From Methanobacteriota archaeon (GTDB lineage: Archaea > JACRDV01), in contig JACRDV010000071.1 of the NCBI GenBank assembly GCA_024860865.1, positions 1 through 20,428 on the forward strand: 20,428 bases of DNA, given 5' to 3'. The notes under the pieces are model-generated. The model was not told the DNA's origin, did no database searches, and saw only the letters and a program-made list of their open reading frames with translations. Below are positions 1 through 6,323 of this stretch, in pieces (positions within the stretch are counted from its first letter, which is position 1; every line of letters begins with the position of its first letter). The translations under genes were made by a program, and so were the position numbers.

Positions 1-1345
1 GATAAAGTATTTGAGCAAACATCAAATGTTGCGTGTTTGCCCGGCATTCAAAAGTTTTCTATTGCAATGCCCGATGCCCACTGGGGATTTTGATTAAGTT
101 TCTGCTTAATCGACTCCAAATGGTTTTCCAATAGGCGGCATTGCGGCATTTGACCCAAATGAAAACGGAATTATTAGTGTTGGGGGAGTGGGATTCGACG
201 TAAATTGTGGCGTCAGAGCTCTTAAGACTAATCTCGCATTATCTCAAGTGAGGCCAAAGATAAAAGAACTTGTTGACACTTTGTTTCAAATAGTACCAGC
301 TGGTTTAGGGTCAAGAGGAGAGATAATACTCAAAGGTAATCAGATTAATGATGTCCTCATTGATGGCGCTCAGTGGGCAGTTAAGCAAGGCTATGGTACA
401 GAGGATGATCTCGAACATACAGAGGAAAAAGGGAAAGTTCCAAAAGCTGATCCCGCAAACGTTAGCCAAACCGCAATAAAAAGAGAACAAGGCCAAGTAG
501 GAACATTAGGTTCTGGTAATCATTATTTAGAAATTCAATATGTTGATGAAGTTTATGATGAGGCAATTGCTAAACAATTTGGCTTATCTAAAGACCAAAT
601 TTTAGTTTCAATCCATTGTGGTTCAAGAGCTTTAGGCCATCAAATTGGAACTGATTATTTGAGAATTCTTGCAGATGCCGTGAGAAAATATAACATAAAA
701 ATAAAAGACAGAGAACTAGTTTGCGCGCCATTCAGTTCTGAGGAAGGACAAAGATATTTTTCTGCAACTAACTGCGCAATAAATTATGCATTTGCCAATA
801 GGCAAGTGATTGCGCATCTTGTTAGGAGGGGACTTAGCAAGGTATTTCCAGATGCTGAGGTAAAAACGCTCTATGATGTTGGGCATAATACAGCTAAATT
901 AGAAAAGCACGAGATAGATGGTAAATTAAAAGAAGTTATTGTGCATAGGAAAGGAGCTACTAGAGCGTTTGGTCCCGATAGGGAAGAAGTGCCTAAAGAT
1001 TACAAAAATGCTGGTCAACCAGTGCTCATTGGTGGCTCGATGGGGACGTATTCTTACATTTTAGCAGGAACTGCTGAAGGCGTGAAAAAAGCCTTTGGGA
1101 GCTCGTGCCATGGCGCCGGGCGGACAATGAGCAGAATTGCTGCCAAGAAAAAATATTGGGGAAGCACTTTAGTTAAAGAGTTAGAATCAAAGGGAATTTA
1201 CATAAGAGGCCACTCTATGTCGGGATTGGCTGAAGAAGCTCCAGATGCATATAAAGATGTTTCAGTTGTTGTAGATGCAACTCATGATGCAGGGGTAGCG
1301 AAAAAAGTCGCGCGGCTCAAACCTATGGGAAATGTTAAAGGTTAA
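1..1345 (+). CDS. rtcB: RtcB RNA-splicing ligase, 5'-partial, interrupted by a 31-nt archaeal intron
   Basis: RtcB is the GTP- and Mn-dependent 3'-phosphate RNA ligase that joins tRNA exons after splicing-endonuclease cleavage. The frame is open from base 1 and reads [21 protein letters not shown], then meets TGA at 91. Removing 89..119 continues it in frame to TAA at 1343..1345, giving 437 visible residues. About 45 N-terminal residues of a usual ~480 lie outside the window. Family motifs are present: DVNCGVR (metal-binding Asp/Cys), [33 protein letters not shown], and near the C-terminus [15 protein letters not shown] with the His expected to be guanylylated. The C-terminal GNVKG is typical. 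Without splicing, only a truncated peptide or an internal GTG start at 188 would be possible, and that start would lose essential residues. A T-rich terminator follows. Identity is certain from motifs; splicing is inferred from the sequence. Confidence 0.95.
89..119 (+). other. Predicted bulge-helix-bulge intron in the rtcB pre-mRNA
   Basis: Seen directly: bases 90-98 pair with 105-113 (9 bp, one G-U) around a 6-nt loop. Bases 87-89 (AUU) form a 3-nt bulge, 83-86 (GGGG) pair with 114-117 (CUCC, one G-U), and 118-120 (AAA) form the opposite 3-nt bulge. The archaeal splicing endonuclease normally cuts after the second bulge base, here 88/89 and 119/120. Joining T88 to A120 creates a TAT (Tyr) codon and the frame GGA-TAT-GGT-TTT-CCA, which is the RtcB signature GYGFP. 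The length of 31 nt is not a multiple of three and the insert carries an in-frame TGA, so an unspliced message cannot encode RtcB. The outer exon-exon helix is weak (CCA 78-80 with UGG 121-123 if CU is bulged), so this is a relaxed form. Not tested experimentally. Confidence 0.88.
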
Positions 1346-1362
1346 ATTTTAGAATAGTGAAG

Positions 1363-1380
1363 TTTTATTTTTGTTTTTTT
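1363..1380 (+). terminator. T-rich terminator after rtcB
   Basis: An 18-base tract with 16 T residues starts 17 bases after the rtcB stop codon. Archaeal transcription commonly ends at such oligo-T runs without needing a hairpin, and the next gene starts about 115 bases further on. Confidence 0.55.
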
Positions 1381-1428
1381 ACTGTTTCAATGACTTTTTC
1401 CAGTGACTTTCTAAGATAAGTGGTACCA

Positions 1429-1437
1429 TTCTATATC
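1429..1437 (+). promoter_or_regulatory. Possible TATA box for the TumA-like gene
   Basis: The sequence TTCTATATC lies 58-66 bases before the ATG at 1495. A start about 26 bases downstream would give a leader of roughly 35 nt. It is the best TATA-like element between the rtcB terminator and the gene, but AT-rich DNA makes chance matches common. Confidence 0.3.
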
Positions 1438-1494
1438 TCTTAATTTTGATGGATTAAGCTGTTTAAAGAGGCAAGAAAAAGAGGTGAGAATGTA

Positions 1495-1827
1495 ATGAAC
1501 AGAATAGATAGAATGGTTAGCAGAATGATAGATTTTGCATTAGAAAGACCAGGGTTAGCTCCAAGCAGGATTTTGATTGTTAGCTTAAGCAAGCGAACTT
1601 TAGAGAAAGTTTTAACTCCAAGCAGGATGGATTTGATAAGAATGATAAGAGAAAAGAGGCCAAAGTCTGTAGGAGAATTAGCCAAGCTAGTGAAAAGGCC
1701 AGTAGAGTCTGTATCAAGAGATTTAAGATTTTTGGAGAGTTATGGATTACTCTCTTTAGTTCAAGTAGGCAAAATTAAAAAACCAGAAATAGAAAAGGAC
1801 GTGTTAATGATTCCGTTAACTGCCTAG
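1495..1827 (+). CDS. Winged-helix regulator resembling TumA/COG4190 antitoxins (orphan)
   Basis: A 110-residue protein. Residues ~40-90 form a winged helix-turn-helix: LTPSRMDLIRMIREKRPKS, then VGELAKLVKRPVESVSRDL as the recognition region, then LRFLESYGLLSL and a short strand-rich tail ending KPEIEKDVLMIPL. This layout (LTPxR...L, DNA-binding helix, then a wing with a conserved Pro and acidic residue) is that of COG4190-type predicted regulators, many of which are antitoxins partnered with TumE toxins. The ATG is preceded by GAGGTGA 8 bases upstream. The frame stays open about 45 bases further upstream without an ATG, GTG or TTG start. No TumE gene lies directly beside it; a TumE-like gene does occur 4 kb away on the other strand. 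The DNA-binding assignment is strong, the antitoxin role only suggestive. Confidence 0.75.
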   Translation: MNRIDRMVSRMIDFALERPGLAPSRILIVSLSKRTLEKVLTPSRMDLIRMIREKRPKSVGELAKLVKRPVESVSRDLRFLESYGLLSLVQVGKIKKPEIEKDVLMIPLTA

Positions 1828-2038
1828 TGAGGGTATTGGAGAAATTAGGTTTCTAAAGAATTTGTCAAAAAGGCCACGTAAAATATACTTCCATACCTGG
1901 CGATGAAGAATTAAGTATTAGCATTAGTTTGCTTAGAGAAATTTACAAAAACTGATAAGACTGCAATGGAACTAGTTTTATCTATATCTAGAATTATATA
2001 TTTGTTACATACCTCCACCTGGCGATACACTAACGTTA
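1828..2038. other. Intergenic stretch with possible gene remnants
   Basis: No convincing gene. The 10-mer ACCTGGCGAT occurs twice, at 1895-1904 and 2017-2026. Each copy can be read as Pro-Gly-Asp followed by a short aliphatic stretch: IPGDEELSISISLLREIYKN, ending at TGA 1953-1955, and PPPGDTLTLMYVWKK, which runs into the next ORF. This may be a decayed duplicated gene end or coincidence. An AT-rich TATA-like run, AATTATATATTTG, lies at 1992-2004. Confidence 0.3.
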
Positions 2039-2311
2039 ATGTATGTATGGAAAAAGAGAAATAAAAAACAAGAAGACCTTCTTGCTGCGCAAAGTATTAT
2101 ACGAATTATGTTTTTAGAAAGGGAAAAAGAGAAATTTCCTTCTAAGCGTTTGAGGTTTCCACATTTAGAAGAAGAAATAAAATTAATTGAGTTTGTGAGA
2201 AAGTTGAGCTATAAAGATTGTGAAAAAATTTTTGACCAGGTAAAGAATCTTGATAGAGAAGAACAGTTATCAATAGCTAAAAATTCTTTTGAAAACGAAA
2301 ATACGAATTAA
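2039..2311 (+). CDS. Hypothetical Lys/Glu-rich protein, 90 aa
   Basis: I do not recognise this protein. It is highly charged and mostly helical in character, with no membrane segment or cysteine motif; the central part reads FPHLEEEIKLIEFVRKLSY and the end is Asn/Glu-rich. The frame is open back to a stop at 1973-1975, so the true N-terminus may lie upstream. There is no good Shine-Dalgarno sequence before the ATG at 2039. The ORF ends 21 bases from the end of the convergent uS11 gene. Amino-acid composition is protein-like, which favours a real or recently lost gene over chance. Confidence 0.4.
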   Translation: MYVWKKRNKKQEDLLAAQSIIRIMFLEREKEKFPSKRLRFPHLEEEIKLIEFVRKLSYKDCEKIFDQVKNLDREEQLSIAKNSFENENTN

Positions 2312-2332
2312 TAGGGCTTATTTTGGCAAAAT

Positions 2333-2725
2333 CTAGACCCTGCGCCCTCTTTTCCCCCCCTTCCTCCGTACACCATCATGGGGCACCGGTGTTGCGTCTT
2401 CAATCCTTCCGATTTTCAATCCGGCTCTAGCAAGAGCTCTGATCGCAGCTTGAGCACCAGGTCCAGGTGTCCTTGCCCCACTTCCGCCCGGGGCCCTAAC
2501 TTTTATGTGAACTCCAATCACTCCTTTTTCTTTTGCCTCGTGCGCAGCGCGACCTGCTGCTTGCATCGCAGCATATGGTGAAGATTCCTCTCTATCAGCT
2601 CTAACTACCATTCCGCCTGAACACCGAGCTATAGTTTCAGCGCCAGTTACATCGGTAATTGTGATCAGCGTATTGTTAAATGAAGAAAAGATGTTTGCAA
2701 TAGCCCACTTGCCTTTTTCAACCAT
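2333..2725 (-). CDS. rps11: 30S ribosomal protein uS11 (S11p)
   Basis: uS11 sits on the 30S platform near the mRNA exit, contacting 16S rRNA and uS7. The 130-residue protein has the usual archaeal length. It opens with [20 protein letters not shown], carries the Gly/Pro-rich [19 protein letters not shown] and ends with the basic tail [13 protein letters not shown]. The ATG overlaps the uS4 stop codon by one base (TAATG), indicating translational coupling. It is the last gene of the minus-strand cluster here; the RNA polymerase D and eL18 genes that usually follow are missing. Confidence 0.98.
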   Translation of the reverse strand: MVEKGKWAIANIFSSFNNTLITITDVTGAETIARCSGGMVVRADREESSPYAAMQAAGRAAHEAKEKGVIGVHIKVRAPGGSGARTPGPGAQAAIRALARAGLKIGRIEDATPVPHDGVRRKGGKRGRRV

Positions 2726-3291
2726 TACTCTTGTCCCTCACTTAATTCAGTTTCTTTAGCCTCTTCTACTGCTATGACTTTTGGCCTTTCCGGATGTTCT
2801 AAATTCTTTGATAATGGCGAATCAGAATGATAATTAATTTTTCCTTCCTCCTCGCGCAATACTAAATAACTTGGAACAGTTACTCCGTGGTCGCCAATAG
2901 AAATATGTCCGTGAACGATTAGTTGGCGAGCTTGGTTAATTGTTTTACACAAACCTTTTGCATAAACTAATGATTGCAATCTTCGGTTCAATATATTTTC
3001 ATTTTTTAATGCCAGAACATCATCAAGCATTGCTCCTTCCTCAAGAAGTCCAAGTCTAATTAACCTGCTCAAAAGTTGTTTAGTTTCAGTTTCTACTTCA
3101 GCGCCTGTCGCAGTGAGCAATCGTCTGGCATTTCTGCGGATTCTCCTCAGCATAGTTTCTAATCGCCAAATCTCCCTCTTACTCCTCAAGCCAAACTTCT
3201 GCATTAACCTTCGTTCTTCAGTTAAACGATCAGCTTGCCATGGGTGATGTGGTACTTCAAATTTTTTCTTAAGTTTTCTCGGGTCCCCCAA
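2725..3291 (-). CDS. rps4: 30S ribosomal protein uS4 (S4p)
   Basis: uS4 is a primary 16S rRNA binder that nucleates assembly of the 30S body. The 188-residue protein begins [18 protein letters not shown] as in other archaea and includes the S4 RNA-binding domain at ~105-165 ([27 protein letters not shown]). The C-terminus is acidic (ETELSEGQE). The start is TTG at 3291, supported by GGAGG 8 bases upstream. The first 23 bases overlap the end of uS13, so the two genes are probably coupled. Confidence 0.98.
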   Translation of the reverse strand: MGDPRKLKKKFEVPHHPWQADRLTEERRLMQKFGLRSKREIWRLETMLRRIRRNARRLLTATGAEVETETKQLLSRLIRLGLLEEGAMLDDVLALKNENILNRRLQSLVYAKGLCKTINQARQLIVHGHISIGDHGVTVPSYLVLREEEGKINYHSDSPLSKNLEHPERPKVIAVEEAKETELSEGQE

Positions 3292-3919
3292 TCTTTTGTC
3301 CTCCTACTTTTTTCTCAGGTTCTGCCTTTTTTTCAGCTTTTTTTTCAGCGGGCGTGGGTGCTGTAGGTGCAGGTGTTGGTTTTTTCTCCGGTATTTTTCC
3401 TTTCTTTTCAACAGGCGCGGCGGCAGGCGGTGGAGCTGGGCCCTCTTTAGCTTTTCTTTTAACTCCAACTGTCATACCAGTGCGACCAGTTGATCTTGTT
3501 CTTTGGCCACGAACCTTCAAACCAAGCTCATGGCGAATTCCTTTATAACTTCGAGTCTTTCTCATAAAATCTATATCGCCGCGAACCGATACTAACCAGT
3601 CAGAACCAATCAAGTGCAAATGTTTTCCTTCTAAAATGCTCTTCTGATGGTCAAGCAACCATGGAGGAATTTTATATTCAGCAAAATTTGCAATAACTTT
3701 ATCAAGCTTTTCAATATTTTTCTCAGAGAGGTTTCCCAATTTTTCATCGGGATTAACCTCAGCAAGAAGTGCTGCAATTCTTCCAGTTCTAAACCCAATG
3801 CCCTTTATCTTGCTCAGAGCAAGCCACACTTTTTTATTACCATCTAAGTCTGTGCCTGCAATTCTCACTATGTACTTAAATTCTTCACCGACTTTTGTTT
3901 CAGCCTTAGTTTCTTCCAA
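3269..3919 (-). CDS. rps13: 30S ribosomal protein uS13 (S13p) with a long Ala/Pro/Lys C-terminal tail
   Basis: uS13 lies in the 30S head and contacts 16S rRNA, uL5 and the P-site tRNA. Residues ~11-157 match the archaeal family: FKYIVRIAGTDLDGNKKVW, the helix-hairpin-helix ALSKIKGIGFRTG, and the basic RSYKGIRHELGLKVRGQRT followed by RSTGRTGMTVGVKRK. Most archaeal S13 proteins end about there (~150 aa). This one continues for about 59 residues of low complexity rich in Ala, Pro, Lys and Glu, ending [13 protein letters not shown]. The start is TTG at 3919 with GAGG upstream. The frame runs without a stop through the tail into the uS4 overlap, so the tail is genuine coding sequence. A TATA box at 4007-4017 probably drives uS13-uS4-uS11. 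Confidence 0.97.
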   Translation of the reverse strand: MEETKAETKVGEEFKYIVRIAGTDLDGNKKVWLALSKIKGIGFRTGRIAALLAEVNPDEKLGNLSEKNIEKLDKVIANFAEYKIPPWLLDHQKSILEGKHLHLIGSDWLVSVRGDIDFMRKTRSYKGIRHELGLKVRGQRTRSTGRTGMTVGVKRKAKEGPAPPPAAAPVEKKGKIPEKKPTPAPTAPTPAEKKAEKKAEPEKKVGGQKIGGPEKT

Positions 3920-4006
3920 ATTTATACCTCAAATCAAGACCCCAGTTAGAATTAGAACTCTGGATTTCCAAAGTCCAGCAAATCCCTCTTTTTATCCTTT
4001 TCTCCA

Positions 4007-4017
4007 GTATATTAAAG
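4007..4017 (-). promoter_or_regulatory. TATA box upstream of uS13
   Basis: On the minus strand the sequence is CTTTAATATAC. A start about 26 bases downstream would give a leader of roughly 65 nt before the TTG of uS13. The leader contains a 5-bp hairpin (CTGGA with TCCAG, near 3961-3979) that could be a structural element. The assignment rests on sequence resemblance only. Confidence 0.45.
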
Positions 4018-4065
4018 ATTTCGCTAATTAAGCGTTTTGGAGCCTACTAGAAACAAAAGTGGCAA

Positions 4066-4180
4066 TAAAGCCGTATGTTCGCAGTTCCAAAAGCTAGCGC
4101 TGCACTGGGGTTTAAGTTCGCCCAGCGTTCATTATCAACAGTGATTCAGCATCTTTTAGAATTTTCCTAGAACGGCTTTA
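4066..4180. ncRNA. Candidate structured RNA closed by a 9-bp inverted repeat
   Basis: TAAAGCCGT at 4066-4074 is the exact reverse complement of ACGGCTTTA at 4172-4180. Between them are further pairings, for example CTGGG with CCCAG near 4115-4135 and GCAG with CTGC near 4080-4105. A TATA-like element, on the minus strand AATTTTTAAG (about 4193-4202), would place a minus-strand start near the outer stem. No protein-coding frame is apparent. No H/ACA or C/D box pattern could be fixed with certainty, and the 5S rRNA consensus is absent. Strand and identity are unknown. Confidence 0.35.
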
Positions 4181-4238
4181 GTCCTTGAGAACCCTTAAAA
4201 ATTTCTCCGACCTTAAACTAAATTTTGGCCAACAAAGG

Positions 4239-4338
4239 CGCCGGGGTTGGGATTTGAACCCAAGAGTCCCATAAGGGACACGGGATCTCTGTATTCATCA
4301 TGCTCCAATCCCGCGCATTTCCACTCTGCCACCCCGGC
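4239..4338 (-). tRNA. tRNA-Ser(GGA) with a 16-nt intron
   Basis: The acceptor stem is GCCGGGG with CCCCGGC, the discriminator is G73 and CCA is not fully encoded. The D arm is GCA/TGC, and the anticodon stem is CGGGA with TCCCG. The loop reads TT-GGA-G, then the intron, then A. The long variable arm GTCCC-TTAT-GGGAC makes it class II, and the T arm is TTGGG-TTCAAAT-CCCAA. U33, anticodon GGA and G73 together indicate serine (UCC/UCU codons). The intron is plus-strand 4287..4302, at the canonical 37/38 position; mature length is 84 nt. A 3-nt bulge AGA can form at the 3' splice site with a short UUG/CAG helix, so the bulge-helix-bulge is relaxed. EndA and RtcB would process it. It lies between cbf5 and uS13. 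Confidence 0.93.
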
Positions 4339-4361
4339 ACAAATTTTTACGATAACATTTG

Positions 4362-4367
4362 TTTTAT
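4362..4367 (-). promoter_or_regulatory. TATA box of tRNA-Ser
   Basis: ATAAAA on the minus strand lies at -29 to -24 relative to the mature tRNA 5' end, the position expected for an archaeal TATA box, with a GG-containing flank upstream. This supports independent transcription of the tRNA. Confidence 0.55.
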
Positions 4368-4507
4368 CCGTTCTTAATATTTCCGGTTTAGACAAAATAT
4401 CCTTCTTTTAGCTAAATTAGAACTTGATTAAAAAAATTTTCTAAAAACTATAAAATAGACTAAAGTTGATTTGAATAAATGTTAAAACTTTTTTGGGGTT
4501 GAAATGC

Positions 4508-4521
4508 AAAAAATAAAAAAA
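4508..4521 (-). terminator. Oligo-T terminator after cbf5
   Basis: On the minus strand, TTTTTTTATTTTTT begins about 37 bases after the cbf5 stop codon. This is a strong archaeal termination signal and separates the superoperon from the tRNA and uS13 units. Confidence 0.65.
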
Positions 4522-4557
4522 GCTAGTGGGCTGGCAACAGAGCAATAAGCGACACTT

Positions 4558-5553
4558 CTACTTCCCCCACATTCGCGGATAGGTTCCTGGCAACATAATA
4601 ACTCTTTCAGTCCTAATCGCAATCCCTTTATTTAACTCAATAATCTGGTCGGTTGTTAACTCACTTCGACCCAATGATATTAATTCATTCTTTAAGGTGA
4701 ATACGGCAACAAAATCATCTCTTTTTATTCCAGTTTCAGCTTGCAAAATTCCGGGTACTGCTAGATGGGCACCATGGCAAATGGCATCAACAGCTGAGTC
4801 TCTAACTGTGACTCGTGGCAGATGTTGAACAGTTTTTTCAAGCGGCTGAATAATTTTTTTCAAAAATTTTTCTTCGCCATCTTCTTTCCAAAAATGATAC
4901 GAGTCCATTAACTCATGAAGTTTAGTTAAAGTTTCATCCTCTTTAAATGGACCTGTTTGAGTCCTTCTAAGCTCTGCCATATGTGCGCTAACGCCAAGTG
5001 CTTCTCCCACATCATGTGTAAGCTTTCGGAGGTATGTTCCTGCCTCACAGCCAACTCTAAGCAAAACATCTTTTTCAATTATTTCGAGCACATCAATATA
5101 GTATATCTTTCTTGGCCGAATTTGTCTTTTAACAGCAGCTCTGATGGGGGGCTTCTGAAGAATAGTCCCAGTAAATTCTCTGCAAACTTCTTTGATGCTA
5201 GCTTCGCTTGCATGTTCGTGTAAGTGCATTACACAAATGTATTCTTTCCCTGCTGATAACAAAGTTTGAATGACTTTTGTAGCATCCTCAAGGGCAGTCG
5301 GTAGAACTCCGCTAACATTTGGGTCTAAGGTGCCGCCATGGCCCGCTTTCTTTAAGCTTAAAATTCTTTTAACCCAAGCAACTACTTCATGTGAAGTTGG
5401 GCCACGGGGTTTGTCAAGGTTGATAACCCCTTTTTTAATGTGCTCTTCAATTGCTCTATTCTCTGGGGGGCAGCCGTACTTTGGGTCGGTGCTTTCTTCG
5501 GCTTTTATTAGAATTTCTCTTCCTTTCTTTTCAAATGGCAATTGGTTGGTCAT
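4558..5553 (-). CDS. cbf5: Cbf5/dyskerin, tRNA and rRNA pseudouridine synthase
   Basis: Cbf5 is the catalytic subunit of H/ACA ribonucleoproteins, making pseudouridine in rRNA under guide RNA and at tRNA position 55. The 331-residue protein contains the TruB-type catalytic core KAGHGGTLDPNVSGVLP with the catalytic Asp at ~82, then RAAVKRQIRPRKIYYIDVLE, CEAGTYLRKL and a C-terminal PUA domain (~250-331) ending MLPGTYPRMWGK. The frame is open 15 bases further upstream, but the ATG at 5553 is preceded by GGAG at the right spacing and is preferred. Unlike some crenarchaeal cbf5 genes, it has no intron: the core motifs are continuous. It normally follows eL14 directly; here a toxin-antitoxin pair intervenes. 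Confidence 0.97.
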   Translation of the reverse strand: MTNQLPFEKKGREILIKAEESTDPKYGCPPENRAIEEHIKKGVINLDKPRGPTSHEVVAWVKRILSLKKAGHGGTLDPNVSGVLPTALEDATKVIQTLLSAGKEYICVMHLHEHASEASIKEVCREFTGTILQKPPIRAAVKRQIRPRKIYYIDVLEIIEKDVLLRVGCEAGTYLRKLTHDVGEALGVSAHMAELRRTQTGPFKEDETLTKLHELMDSYHFWKEDGEEKFLKKIIQPLEKTVQHLPRVTVRDSAVDAICHGAHLAVPGILQAETGIKRDDFVAVFTLKNELISLGRSELTTDQIIELNKGIAIRTERVIMLPGTYPRMWGK

Positions 5554-5594
5554 AAAATCTCCGTTCACGTCGAGTTAGCTTTAATGAAAAAACA

Positions 5595-5981
5595 TCAGTT
5601 GACTTGTAGCTCACCTTCGATTATCTTTAAAATCCGAAAGATATCGATAAACTCATGCTTAAAAACGCCTTTGGTATCATGCATATGGTAGGGAAAGGTG
5701 GGAAGCTCTCGGTGATGCGGTGCGTTATCCCATCTCTTTTTTAATTTTCCATTTATATCCTGCCAGTGGAACCTGTACTTCTGAACCTGAAGCTCTTTGT
5801 CAAAAGTTGCGTACACAAATATTTCGAGGATATCGCCGTTTAACAGAACAGCTCTTACTCGAAGGAATCCTTCGAATTCCTTTACCAACTCATCCTCTAC
5901 AGAATAAGACTTCACGGCAGGAGATAGAATTAGTGCACTTTTAATTTCTGAAAAGTATTCGGCGATGGACACGCTATGCAC
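5595..5981 (-). CDS. TumE/DUF6516-family toxin-like protein
   Basis: A 128-residue protein. The C-terminal half has the signature of the TumE (DUF6516) toxin family: YRFHWQD around residue 77, then RWDNAPHH and LPTFPYHMH, rich in His, Asp and Trp residues that may form an active or metal site. The N-terminal half is a beta-rich region with VRAVLLNGDILEIFVYATFD. The biochemical activity of the family is not clear to me. The start at 5981 is GTG and overlaps the upstream gene by 8 bases. A second GTG at 5972 would give MSIAEYFSEIKS, also plausible and closer to family N-termini. Antitoxin first, toxin second, with coupled translation, is a usual toxin-antitoxin layout. Confidence 0.8.
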   Translation of the reverse strand: MHSVSIAEYFSEIKSALILSPAVKSYSVEDELVKEFEGFLRVRAVLLNGDILEIFVYATFDKELQVQKYRFHWQDINGKLKKRWDNAPHHRELPTFPYHMHDTKGVFKHEFIDIFRILKIIEGELQVN

Positions 5982-6282
5982 TCTTTATTGCCTTCAGCCT
6001 GCCTTCGACTCTCTCTGCCATATCCAAAAGGGAAGCCCACTGAACAAAGTTAACTTCGTCGCCAAGCTCTCCGGCATTGTATTTTTTCAAAAAATCCTTG
6101 GAGGATATTTTATATTTTTTTTCAAATTCCTTCAATTTGCTCTTTATATCCTTCAGATCCCTTTCGAGACTTTCTATTTTATATAATGCAAGCTTCTCAA
6201 TGGTTTTAATTACTACTTTATCCTCTAAGCCCAGTTTCGCCAGTTCCTCTAACAATTTTATTTTTGAAAGAGCATCCGCCAA
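5974..6282 (-). CDS. Coiled-coil antitoxin-like partner of TumE
   Basis: A 102-residue, strongly helical charged protein. Residues ~25-60 (IEKLALYKIESLERDLKDIK and onwards) form a probable coiled coil. Residues ~58-95 carry KISSKDFLKKYNAGELGDE and FVQWASLLDMAERV. Similar small coiled-coil proteins with an SxxxFxxxYxxGELGD motif ending in a WASL helix are, to my knowledge, found beside TumE-like genes in archaea, so I infer an antitoxin role. The start is TTG at 6282 with GGTGG 6 bases upstream. It is the first gene of a two-gene unit behind a strong TATA box and is translationally coupled to the toxin. Confidence 0.72.
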   Translation of the reverse strand: MADALSKIKLLEELAKLGLEDKVVIKTIEKLALYKIESLERDLKDIKSKLKEFEKKYKISSKDFLKKYNAGELGDEVNFVQWASLLDMAERVEGRLKAIKSA

Positions 6283-6315
6283 TGTAACCCACCTAAGAAG
6301 CTGTATTTAACACAT

Positions 6316-6323
6316 TATATAAA
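6316..6323 (-). promoter_or_regulatory. TATA box of the toxin-antitoxin pair
   Basis: TTTATATA on the minus strand is a near-consensus archaeal TATA box. A start about 26 bases downstream falls near 6294, giving a leader of about 12 nt with GGTGG ahead of the TTG. The pair is thus probably transcribed independently of the ribosomal operon. Confidence 0.65.

Noticed and set aside
89-119. The 31-base insert as a transposon scar or sequencing error
   Set aside because: It has exact bulge-helix-bulge geometry and cutting at the canonical sites restores the invariant codon, which chance or a mobile element would not predict. Resequencing could still overturn this.
188-1345. rtcB starting at the GTG at 188
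   Set aside because: The family sequence clearly continues upstream to base 1 across the 31-nt interruption, and a protein starting at 188 would lack the N-terminal motif MPDAHWGYGFPIGG.
4066-4180. 5S rRNA
   Set aside because: Length and the closing stem are suggestive, but the conserved archaeal 5S core (CCCATCCCGAAC and the loop E bases) is absent on both strands.
4213-4395. A 60-codon minus-strand ORF over the tRNA
   Set aside because: It coincides with the tRNA-Ser gene, whose stems and loops explain the sequence completely.
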